Assembly: GCF_000149955.1 (NCBI RefSeq)
Contig: NC_030992.1
Coordinates: 576,506-640,505, forward strand
Source of the DNA: Fusarium oxysporum f. sp. lycopersici 4287
Taxonomy: Eukaryota; Ascomycota; Sordariomycetes; Hypocreales; Nectriaceae
Direction: 5' to 3'
Length of the DNA: 64,000 bases
The notes beneath the pieces are model-generated. The model had not been told where the DNA came from and did no database searches. It saw nothing but the letters and a program-made list of their open reading frames with translations. Shown here piece by piece: positions 26,018 to 37,600 of the stretch; position 1 is the stretch's first letter; every line of letters starts with the position of its first letter. The position numbers and the translations under genes are program-made.

Positions 26018-29000
26018 ATGTTTTGGAGATTCGGCGGTTACGCCAACATCTCCACCATCGACACAATCCTCGATAAGCCAGACTTTACCCTCGAGGAGCT
26101 ACTCGAAGAGACAGACTTGATCCAGGAGCTCAAGCAGCACAACTCAAAGCTCATCGAATACCTCCGAAGCGACAAGGTCCTCGATAATCTGCTCGAATAT
26201 GTAGTCGCTCCAAAGCTCGAGACCGTCGAGTCTCCCGACGAGTCCACCGACCAAGAGGCCAAGGCCAAGAACCGTTTCCTCTCTCTCTCGCGACCGCGCG
26301 CATCATCCCGCGCCACCGACCCGGGCGACGATGAGGAGGAGCAGGAGAAGAAGCGCAATCGCTACGCTTTTGTAGCTTGCGAGATTCTTAGCTCCGATAC
26401 TTGGTCCATCTACGAGGCCTTGGCTGAGAACAGACAATTGATTCGCGATTTTTGGAACTTCTTGTCCCGCCCTGCCCCGCTCGATCCCCTCCAGGCGAGC
26501 TACTTCACAAAAGTCAATGAGTCTCTGTTCGAGAAGAAGACTGAGGACATGATGGAATTATTGACGACTCTTCCCGATGCTGTCCCTAATTTACTCAAGC
26601 ATGTTGAGTGTCCTATGGTCATGGACCTACTGCTCAAAATCATTGCCCTGGACCGTAACGAGGGTGGCCAGGGTGTGGTCGAGGTGCGAAATCTCCCCAC
26701 TAATCTAATGCATCTGTGCTAACATCATGACTTTAGTGGTTGTACTCCAAGGACATCATCCCGAGCCTTCTTTCCTGCCTCAGCCCCGAGAACAACTGGG
26801 TTGTGCAAACCGCCGCAGGTGACTTCATCAAGGCGATAATCACCATCTCTGCCAATGCCTCCCAGAACGAACAACAATGCATCGGCCCTAACGAGCTCAC
26901 CCGCCAGCTTGTTTCCAAGCCATGCATTGAGCAGCTTATCGGCTACATGCTTGGCGGCGGCAACCCTCTGACAGTTGGTGTTGGTATCATTATTGAAGTC
27001 ATTCGAAAGAACAACTCCGACTATGATCCTGATATGGGCACCGAGGCGAGCGCTGCGCCCTCCAGCCGCGATCCCATCTACCTGGGTACCCTTCTTCGTC
27101 TGTTCGCTGAGAACGTTCCCAAGTTCATGAACCTAATCATGGACGTTCCCTCTAAGAAGGAGAAGATCGACTCGACCTTTGGCGTCAAGCTCGAGCCCCT
27201 TGGCTTTGACCGATTTAAGACATGTGAGCTCATGGCCGAGTTGTTGCACTGCAGTAACATGGGCTTGTTGAATGAGCCAGGTTCCGAGGAGCTTACGGCT
27301 CAGCGTGATATCGAGCGACAACGTCTTCGTACCGAGGGCAAGTTGGCGCCGCTCAAGGAGGAGGATCACTCCACTGACGACTTGACCATGCGAAGCGCTG
27401 CACCCGAGGAGAAGAGACGTCTTGAGGTCACTAACGCTGACGACGATGGTTTCGAGGAGGTTGAGCCTAGCAAGGAGATGAGTGAGGATACTTCTCATGA
27501 GTTTGTCAAGGCTGAAGACGACATTCCTGGCGCTTCTACAACATCGCTCAGCAAGGATGAGGATGACTTTGTCGATGAGCCGCTCAGCCCTCCTCAAACA
27601 GCCGCAAAGGGCGACGAGACACGATTCGATGAGCCGGATTTGATGGTTGCGCCTTTGTCACCCACAAAAACCAAGGCCGCTGAGCCTGCGTCTGCAGAGC
27701 CTGCTAAGGCTGATTCAACTGAGAAGTCCGAATCCAAGGAGCCCGGCAGCGAAAAGGCCGAGGAATCCAAGCCTAAGACAACGCAAGAGGATACTCCAAA
27801 GGAGGACACCTCTGATTCTTCAGCTATCCTGACTCCTGCTCCATCCGAGCCAGAATCCAAGGCTGAATCTACGGATGCCTCCGTCAAGGTGGAGGAGCAG
27901 CCTCGAGGTATCTCTCCTCAGCCGGACGATATGCCTGCACCTCTCTTCTCTGCTCCTCCTCCACCGGAATCTGGAGCTGATCGCCCACCACAAGCGGCTG
28001 AAAAGGCGGCTGGTGATGCTCAAGCTGCGACTGCTGAGGCCTCCACCACTGAGACAAAGACCGAGGAGGCCAAGGACGACAAGCCTAAGGAGGAGCAGCA
28101 GCCTACCGGACAGGCTAGCGAGGAGCCCGTCGTTGGAGATTTCCTGAAGCTTCAGTTCGTTGAACACCGTGTTGTCCCAACCATTCTTGTAAGTGAATCA
28201 TGCCCTCCACTGATTGCCATCTAACATGGGCAGAACTTCTTCTTTGCATACCCCTGGAACAACTTTCTGCATAATGTTGTGTACGATATCGTTCAGCAAG
28301 TTTTCAACGGCCCCATGGACCGCAGCTACAACCCCACATTGGCCGTTTCATTGTTCGAAGCTGCCGACGTTACAAGTGCCATCATCAACGGCCAAAAGGC
28401 CAGCGACGAGTCCCAGGCCAAGACCAAGACCCGCATGGGATACATGGGACACCTCACCCTCATCGCTGAGGAGGTTGTTAAGTTCACCGAACGCCATCCC
28501 CCGGAGCTCCTCTCGGAGACTGTTCTTGACCGAGTCATGAGCCAGGAATGGATCAGCTACGTTGAGGGATCGCTCGCCGAGACACGCGAGCGAGACAATG
28601 CCATCCTTGGTGGTGTACGACCGGAGGTAGCTATGGGCAACCGGTCAATGGGCGGCAGTGGACTTGGTGGCGTTGGCCTGTCTGGCTTGAGCGGAGGCTC
28701 TGGCGGTGGTGGTTCCAGTGCACTTGCGGAAGCTGGCCTTAACGGGGGAATAGAGCTCAGCCAGGACAGCGGAAATGGCATCGGCCCTTTCACTATCAGT
28801 GGAGCCACATTAATGTCTGGCTTTGGCAGCAGCAGCGACGAGGAGGACGAAGATGGGGACGAAAACGAGGAGGATGTCAATTCCGAGGTGAGTGGTGTTT
28901 CCGCTGAAGCTGAAGACGATGGTTCGGATCACGGCATCCCTGGATACCCTGGCATAGCAGAAACACTTGAGGATGTGATCATGCGGTCTCCTGAGACTTT

Positions 29001-30230
29001 TGCATCACAATTCCCTGACTTGGATTATCGGGAGGACGTCACAAGGGGGTCTCCTATGGACTTGGACGAAACTGTAGCACACCATCAGCGCTCATCTCAA
29101 GATGAAGAGCAACAGCATGCTGAGCAGGTTGAGGATGTCTCGAAACCAGAAGGCAACCCTTAGGAGGGCGCATCTTACTGGGGAACACTTGATCGTCCAC
29201 GCACAAGACGAGAGACACGAGTCAGGCGGCGCCCTGAGATGCTGCAACTTGACGACCTTGAGAATTTCGAGGACGTCGAGGTTGAAGAGCTCATGAGGCT
29301 GCTGACGACAACGAGGTTTTGAGACATTTATACCAGGCGTTGTGGGATAGAATGGGCGGATGGATGGCTGGGGGTATTATCATGTAAGGTCTGGATTGAC
29401 CTAGTTTGGGATCTGTATAGAATAATGATTGGCAACGGAGACAAGAGTTAGGAGTACACGCTGCTACGAAGGAACGAAATGGAAAGGGGGGTCAGGCTTC
29501 GATGCCAGTGTTTTCAGGACGCCTACCCTCTGACTCATCTCCTAGTGTCAACTGATCATTTCACACTCATGAGCGCCTCGTACTGACGAGACATTTCTAG
29601 TTCCGAGCTTATACGGACCCCTTGAACTCAGGATCAATGGAACCTCCATCGATTCCCCCACCACCTCCACCTCCCCCGCCGCTGAACATCCCTCCTTCTA
29701 GGGCGAGACTTCAACTGGCGGCTCGATTGGCGATGCATCAGAAGAACAACCAGGCACAATCATCTGGAAATTTAAGTAACGATGATGACGACGATGACGA
29801 GAACCCTACAGATCCGTTTGCCGATACAGAAGAGGACTTTGACGATGATGATCAGACGCAAGGTGATGAAAGGGGCGCATGGTGGAGAGACGTGGTGAGG
29901 GATCGTGGAGGAAAGCCAGATGGGAATGAATCAGACGACGAGCGTGATGACGACGATGACGATGAGTTTGGAGACTTCGCCATGCCGGAAGACGACGCTC
30001 AAAACGTTATAAGACCTCAACCTGTAAATCCTGCAAAGGAAGGCTCGGCTTCGACGAGGGGATTGAGTGGACTATGGCCGTTTGGACTGTCAAAGGCGGA
30101 GAAGGAAAAGGAGGGGAGTAGACAGGCTGCTGAGGAGGGGAAGGATGATGAAGTCAAGGCTGTGGAAGTTAAGGAGGCCAAGAGAAGAACGAGTATTGAG
30201 GATCCTGACGATGACGAGGTTGTGGTTTAG
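26018..30230 (+). CDS. SIT4 phosphatase-associated (SAPS domain) protein
   Basis: Counterpart of yeast Sap155/185/190 and S. pombe Ekc1, regulatory subunits of the PP6-type phosphatase Sit4 in cell-cycle and nutrient control. Proposed exons are 26018-26683, 26737-28188, 28234-28887 and 29601-30230, all phase 0, 1,133 residues. The N-terminus MFWRFGGYANISTIDTIL is the hallmark SAPS start. The SAPS fold covers about 30-330 and resumes at 700-820 after a long Glu/Lys/Pro/Ser-rich insert. The fourth exon opens FRAYTDPL, then a poly-Pro run (residues about 940-950), NIPPSRARLQLAARLAMH, acidic stretches, EFGDFAMPE and the end DDDEVVV, which I recall from filamentous-fungal SAPS proteins. The last intron (28888-29600) has a GTGAGT donor, a TACTGAC branch point and a TTCTAG acceptor but is unusually long. 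If it is retained, the frame stops at 29161-29163. The end structure is therefore less sure than the family. Confidence 0.85.
28888..29600 (+). other. long last intron of the SAPS gene with coding-like content
   Basis: The 713 bases begin GTGAGT and end TTCTAG. Inside, the SAPS frame stays open for 91 codons to a TAG at 29161-29163, which is itself a possible acceptor (CCCTTAG). It then stays open again to 29321, with acidic, protein-like sequence (LDDLENFEDVEVEELMR). A second good donor, GTAAGG, lies at 29384. The stretch 29164-29383 thus looks like a cassette exon of 220 bases, not a multiple of three. Confidence 0.55.
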
Positions 30231-31615
30231 ATACCTGAGATGGGGGGATTAATGGTGTACGATATGAATATAGGAATTGCTATGGGTTTATGTGTATGTA
30301 GACTTGCATCAAGACAGTTGTTTCAATTACGTGGTGTGCCTTGTATGGAGGTAAGTAGTGTTTGGGTGTTGTGGAGGGATGAGATGCTCCATCTGATGTG
30401 CTACTCCTTTGCAGAGGGTTGGCTTTCCAGGAATGTAAACATCTTTCTCCCAGCGCTCAGTGTTATCACAGTCTCTTGATCTAGCCCCCAGCAAGATTAA
30501 TAATACACAGAACGTTGATGTCAGGAGGATTGGATCCCCTGAATCATAGCTGAACTCTCAAGCGCTTAGACATGACCGGTCCGTGTCCAACGGAGTCTTG
30601 AAGCGTGAGCACTAAAACGGCCCCAGCTCATCTCGCTTATAGCCTTATCTCGCTTGTAACCGAGGACTCCCGTCTCGGAAACACGGGAAGTCCTTGTTTG
30701 AAAGGGGAATGATACTCCGTATTTGACAATTATTCTGGTCTTTGATCTTGGGCATGGGGATGAGGGTTTAATAGTTTGTTTTATGTTTAGAGCGGGAGAG
30801 AAGACGGGATGGAAGGGCAGGGTGTTTAGGGAAAGTTTAAAATGGAAAGTAAGTGTTTTAATCTCGGTAAGTTCGCCCTGCAGATCTGGACCAAAGTTCT
30901 CTTTTTCCTTTTCGCTAAGGCAAGGAGTAAGGATCTGATAATAATAGGTGTAAGATGTCGGTTAACTTAGATGTATCAGGTCAGAGTGTAAGACTTGCAG
31001 ATGCGAGGGGGCCAAGTATGTACCGCGGTTGGTAGAATGCAAAAGGGGAAAACTTGTGATGATGGATTTTGGGGGGTTGATCCTTCAATACGATGTGCTA
31101 TGACGAACTCTAACAAAGTTTCGAGTTTGGATCCGAGGGTATCAGCCGTGTTAATGGAAGAGTGACATCGTCGCGAAGATCAAGACCATCAGTATTTTAA
31201 TCTGTCAGCTTGAAACAGCTCAATTCACTTCTCCAACCTTACCACTATATGTTGGTGTTCAATCTCGATGATTGTCAAAGCCAAGTAAATAGGAGCAGAC
31301 GCGCATTGCGGCACGTCATGGTGTGGTGATGGAGTACTGATCGCGGTCTCAATTCGTTGTGACCTCGAGTTACGGGTACCTGGGCCCTGCTGCTTGAGCT
31401 GGGCGGGTCTGGGGTAGTTTGTACAACTGGCAGTTTTGGGGGCTGTGAGTTGGAGCACAGGATTCAAGATTTGGGATGTTTGAGGATGGAGGGCATGTCA
31501 TAGAAGAATGGGCTTAAAACAAGAAGAGAAATGGCAGAATAACTCAAGGATCGCATCTTCAATTACCGATGCTCTTTTGAGCAGATCTTGTTGATAGCAT
31601 CATCGGTTCAATCCA
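30231..31615. other. intergenic region between SAPS and NRPS-like genes
   Basis: About 1.4 kb, with no gene seen. It should hold the SAPS 3' UTR and the NRPS-like promoter. An imperfect hairpin lies at 30663-30694. No adenylation-domain remnant could be recognised in any frame, so a lost first module of the downstream NRPS-like gene is not obvious here. Confidence 0.45.
30663..30694. repeat. imperfect inverted repeat (hairpin)
   Basis: The left arm AGGACTCCCGT (30663-30673) pairs with the right arm ACGGGAAGTCCT (30683-30694) with one bulged base and a 9-base loop. It lies in the intergenic region about 430 bases after the SAPS stop and 920 before the NRPS-like start. It could be an RNA structure or chance; no further copies were noticed. 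Confidence 0.4.
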
Positions 31616-34600
31616 ATGTCTCCCCAAAGACCAAGCCTACCAGGGCTCATCACCGACTTCTCCCACGACTCACCAGACCAACTCATAGAAGCGATAGCCT
31701 CAACACTCTCAATATCGCTCAACGACATTCTTCTCTTTGATTCTTTCACCGAACTAGGCGGCGATGAAGAAGCAGCGGAACTCGTCCGTCAAACATGTCA
31801 AAGCAAAGGCTTCGATATTAAAAGCGACGACATAATGGCGTGTCAGACGCTAGCCGAGCTTCAGACAAGATGTACGCCAAAGTCTAGGTCTGACTCGGTA
31901 GAGTCTTATTCTTCGTCTTCCAGCGGAAGTGTTAGGGGGGTTAGTGGTAGGGCTGCAGGGGGAACCTCAGCGGTGGACCCTAATTTGGAGAGCTTACTTC
32001 AGTCATTTCCCAGCGTCAGCAGCGTGTGCATGGTCTGGCCCAGAGCAGGCCCATTCGACGGCCAACTCGTTGCTCTTATTAAGATCGACCCTAGCCTCCA
32101 GCTCCAGAGCAGTAGCAGTAAATCTCTACCTATCGACTCTGTTAGGGACGAGATTTCTTCACTTCGCATGGCCGTGCAGCAGCCCCAGATATGGATTCCC
32201 ACCGACTTTGACTTTGACGATAATAAACGTGGCGCGCAAACATGGGTGCAGAACATGGACGAGATTACCTACAAGGAGGTCATGAAGCTTCAGATTCCTA
32301 CGCGACGGCGGGTGGTGAAGAGACAAATGCCCAGGGTGGGGAGTGAGGATTTGGAGGTGTTTCCGATGAGTTCGATGCAGCAGCTTTACCTGGCTGCTGT
32401 TGAGAATGAGAGTGAGAGTGAGAGGTGGACGAAAGGGCTCATGGTTAGGGTTAAAGGCGGTGCGGAACCGGCTGATGTCGACGCCGCGATTGAAGCCATC
32501 ATCGCTAGGCATGATATGCTCAGAGCACGATTCGTTAAGGGCGATGAGTGGATGCAGTGTGTTACTCCCAAAGGCACGAATTCCTACACCCTTTCGCATC
32601 ATGTTGATGTTGGTGAGGATGAGATACTCACGCTCATCAACGAAACCGAAGATACGATTGATCCATTCGATGGACCGGTTTTTGCGGCAATGTATATTCA
32701 CAACCAGGACAAGCAGATGCTATACCTCGCGGCGCACCAACTCATTCTCGATTCACTATCCTGGAGGATCATTCTCAACGATTTGGAAGAGTTGCTCCAA
32801 AAAGGCACGCTTTTGTCGGAGGGCAGTGTGTCGTTTGAGCGGTGGATTGAGTATCAGGGCCATGAGATGGAGCAGAGGTTGTTTGAGCCGACACTTCCGT
32901 TTGATGTCTTCTCGGCGAATCTGGAGTATTGGGATCTGGGTCCGGATGCGAATACCTACGGAAACTCAGACCGGTTGTCTTTTCAACTCACTGCGGAACA
33001 AGCGTACTCTCTGGAGCGATCATCGGCGCAGGTCTTGAGAACAGATTCGGCAGATGTTATACTCGCTGCACTCCTCCTTTCGTTCTGCCAGGTCTTTCCT
33101 GATAGACTTTTACCGACGTTATGGAAGCAGGAAAATGGGCGGGATGCTTCAGAGGGAGATTTTAACATTTTGGAAACGGTCGGATGGTTCGCTTCACTAT
33201 GTCCAATCGGTGTGTCTGTTGATCCAGAGACAGATTTGATTGAAGTCATCACTTTGATCAAGGATACAAGAAGGAGCATACCAAGATCAGGTGTTCCGTT
33301 CTTCAATTCCGAGTTTTCATCATCTCAAGGCGCAGCGATGAACACACCCCTCGAAATCATCTTCAACACTGTCGATACTGCGAAACAGCTTCAACGAAAG
33401 AACGGATTGTTGGAACCTATCGCCCTACCTGGCCAATCTCATTTCAAGTCTACCACTGGATCCGATATTGGAAGGATCGCTCTTTTCGAAGTCTCAGCGA
33501 TGATGGATAACGCTGGAGGTCAGATTGATGTGATGTACAGCAAGGCCTGCAAATTCCAGGACAAGATCCAGACATGGATTCAAGTCTTTGAGTATCAACT
33601 TCTCGAAGCTATTACGAAACTCGAATCTCACGAACCACGACTCACACTCTCCGACATTCCTTTAATCCAATCATCATATCAAGCTCTTGAGCGACTCACA
33701 TCAGATCGAAGGATTAACGTCAAGGACATTGAGACGATACAGCCCATCACACCAGCCCAGCAAGAACTCCTCATCGCACAATCTCAAAACAGCGAATCCT
33801 TCCACGTCCATGTATCTCACGAACTCGCCGGCTTGAACCACATTATCGATGTTACGAGGTTATGTGAAGCGTGGGAGGTCATTGTTGCAAACACACCTGC
33901 TCTACGGAGTATTTTCATCGATGCTGTTTCAAGAGAGGGTTTGTTTGATCAAGTTGTGCTGAAGAAAATCTCACCGAATATTCTATTCATTGAGACGATG
34001 GACCCGAGAGAAGCGATCGGCACGTTGCCGGGGTTGAATATGGGGTTTGGAGAGCCGAGACATAGACTTTCGGTGTGCTATAATCCTGAGGGGATGATGG
34101 TGAGGCTTGATGCTAGCCAGGCACTCTGCGATGTAAGCCCCCATTCACATACTGTCAAGTAAGGTGTTAACTGTGATAGTTGCCGAGTCTTCATCTCTTG
34201 ATAGCGGAACTAAGCCGTGTCTACTCCGGTCAAGATCCCCAGGACAATTCATCGCTTCATAACACATATCTCCACCAGATAACCTCCATCGACACAGCTT
34301 ATAGTCTTGAAGTTTGGAAAACGAGCCTTTCCTACGCAACACCATGTATCTTCCCGCCCCTCTCGACCACTTCAAAGGATACGTTCCACACCGTTCCCTT
34401 TGATCTCGACATTCCGACCATGCAAATGCGCATGTTCTGCCAACAGAACCAAGTCCACGCCCAAGCTGTTTTCCAACTTGCTTGGGCTCTCGTCTTACGT
34501 GCCTTTGTAGGCATGGACGCTGCTACGTTTGGGTATCAATTCTCCGCGCGCGATGAACAACTCCTCTGTGGGATTGAAGAACTGGTCGGGAGTTTTGCAA

Positions 34601-37600
34601 CCATTCTACCGTGTTATATCGAACTGCCGCCTTCCGCTTCCCTGGGACAGTGTCTTGCTATCGCGGGAGAAGGGTATGCCAATGCGAGGAAGCATGATAA
34701 TCTCACCATGTCTGAAGTTCAGCATGCGTTGGGGCTCAAGGATAAGAGGCTGTTTAACACTTGCCTTTACTTTCATGAGGAGAATAATCTCGTCGGGGGC
34801 GATGAGTTGATAACCACGCCTTTGACATATGGGCGCAAGACGGATTGTGATGTGTCCCTTACGCTTATGTTCATCAACGATCGTTTGCACGTCAACTTCA
34901 CATCCCGACATCTCTCAACTTCTCAAATTCAGAGTGTTATGAATAGTTTTCACTCAGCCTTAACGCAAATCCTCACGACACCCCAAAGGCTCATCGTGGA
35001 GACAGATCTTCTTACAGATAGGGACTACGCCCAACTCGTCGTTCAAGACTGGGCCACCCAATCTCAAAAAATCTCATCCTGTCTCCACGATGTTATTCTT
35101 CAGCATAGTCTTCTTCGTCCAGACGCAGAAGCTGTCTGTTCCTGGGACGGCGACATAACATACGCCCAACTCTCAACGCTCGTTTCACGCCTGAAAACAT
35201 ACCTCGTCAATCTCGGCGTTGGACCAGGAACTATAGTCCCCGTCGTTCTCGAAAAGAACCATTGGGCGCCCGTTATAATCCTCGCTGTTCTTTCAGCCGG
35301 TGCCAGTTTCGCAGCGTTGGATTCGCAGGATGCTAGTACGGTGAAATCTACTATTGATTACCTCAATCCTCATATCGTTCTGGCGACTGAGACGGCTTGG
35401 AAGGATTTGAGTTCGTTGGCGATCAATCTTGTCATTGTTAATGATACATTCTTCGCAATGCTGACGCCGTATCTTTCGACGATGGGACAAGAGGCAAGTC
35501 CTGACCACGCAGCGTGTGTATTTGTCGCGCCTAAGAAATCAAGGAGTATTTTCTTCACGCATGCTTCGCTACTCTCTGCATTCTTCGCCCAAGGACCAGC
35601 GTTGAAACTCAACAGCGAAAGCCGCGTTCTTCAACTCTCAGCCTTCAACGTCGATATCTCCCTGGTGGAAATTCTTGGAACTTTAGTTCACGGTGGTTGT
35701 GTCTGCATTCCCTCAGCACACGAACGAAGTAACGATATTGCGAGTGCCATGGCCCGAATGGATGTGACGTGGTCGTACATGACAAGTCTTATCGCGAGGA
35801 GCATCCATCCAGATTCAGTACCGAGTTTACGAACGCTGTGTTTTCGAACGAGAAAACTGGATCCCGATACATACATGCCGTGGATGGAAGATCATGATAT
35901 TCTCCTTGCGTATGGCGCACCGGATATTTGTCCCCTCGGCATTTCAGTCACGGAAGTTGAGAAGGATAACAGTTTGGACGTCATTACGCCACCGGTCACG
36001 GGTCGTTTTTGGGTTCTTAATCCTGATAATCCTAAGAAGCTCATGCCTGTCGGTGCAATTGGTGAATTGGCCATCGACAGTCCTCTCGTTACGCCTCATC
36101 GCTTTGCACTGGACAGGCCTCTCGTTGCACCAGATTTGGAGGGTGAGCGACAGAGACCTCGATATCTCAAGACAGGACATCGTGTGCGCTATCTCGACGA
36201 CGGAAACGTCCAGTTCATTTCTAGCGTTCGCGACGAGGTTAGAGTCGGAGGTCTAATGGTCGACGTCGCGCAAGTTGAACAACTCATGCGTCGTTGTCTA
36301 GGCCAAGGTATCGATGTAGTCGTTGACTCCGTCACCATGCGCGACACAGGTCCTTTGCTAGCTGCGTTTCTTCAACTCGGTCACGCTATGCAACCTAATG
36401 AGAATCTTCACACTCTCACCCCTGAGACTCGAGAACGGACGTATATCGCTAAGAAGATGTTTGAAGCATCCCTCGAGAATCCTTCGTCCAACACAACCCG
36501 TCTTCCACGGCACTCTATCCCTGCAGTGTTCATTCCCGTTAGAGCATTTCCAATGTCAACGTCTCTAAAAGTCAACCGGCGAAAACTCCAACGCAGTGTC
36601 GCTAACCTCTCGACTCACGATGTCCTGCTTATGTCGCACGTTCCTAATCCAGGAGAAATTCAACGTGTAACCCTCTCGCAAAAACCCCTGCCCTTGACAG
36701 GCCCTGAGGAAATGATGCGTGAAATGTGGGCAAATACTCTTGGTATTTCAGTCTCTACTGTGAAAGGCTCAAGTACTTTCTCATCAGTCGGTGGGAATAA
36801 GTACCTCGCTGCTCACCTCGTCATCGCAGCTCGCAAATGTGGTGTTTACATCTCACTATCTGATCTGTTGGGTGAACGGTCACTTACCGAGATATGTCGC
36901 TCTGCCGAGTCTTCTACGAGGAAAGTCTCAGCTCGAAAACAGGTCGCGAGGAAGATTGACACGAAATTCGTCAAGGAGGTCATCGCGCCGCAGCTTGGAG
37001 TTTCTTCACCTGATGTTCTTGACTTCACTGAAGCGTCCTCCCAACAAGTCCGCGCTCTTGAACTAGGAATGTTTCCAAACCGAGCTGATATAATCTGTCT
37101 CGCGCTTCGTTTCAACGGTCCCATTGATGCATCGCGTCTCGAAACAGCTTGTAAAGGACTGAGCGACATGCATGCTATTCTCAACGTAGCGTTTATTTCG
37201 CACCTTCACACGGTTTATCAAGTCCACTGCGCTTCTTTCAAGCCGCCATTCTCAACCATTTCTTGCAGTACAAGCTCTCTTGAAGAAGTCACGCAGAATC
37301 TCATCAAGGAGCATCAATCTCTACCTTTTGACCCAACGACACCTGTTACGAACTTTACATACTTAAATGCAGAACAACAAGGATGCTTGGTTATTCGTCT
37401 AAGTACATCTCAAATCGATGATGTCGCCGCTCATTTACTCGTTCACGAACTCACAGCTCTCTACGAAGGAGACGATACGACTGACGTACCGAGATCTTCG
37501 TATCTTGACTACACGCGCGCTTCACGAGTAACGCGTGCTCAAGGTCTAGAATACTGGAATGTTCAACTTGAGAATGCAAAGATGACAAAAATCATCGCTC

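Noticed and set aside
29102..29296. 65-codon open frame in a third frame within the SAPS intron
   Set aside because: Basic, Leu/Arg/Ser-rich composition typical of a frame-shifted shadow. The SAPS frame over the same bases is acidic and more coding-like.
31560..31612. GGTTCAATCC-like T-arm sequence suggesting a tRNA
   Set aside because: No acceptor stem, D-arm or anticodon arm could be folded around it, and it directly precedes the NRPS-like start codon.
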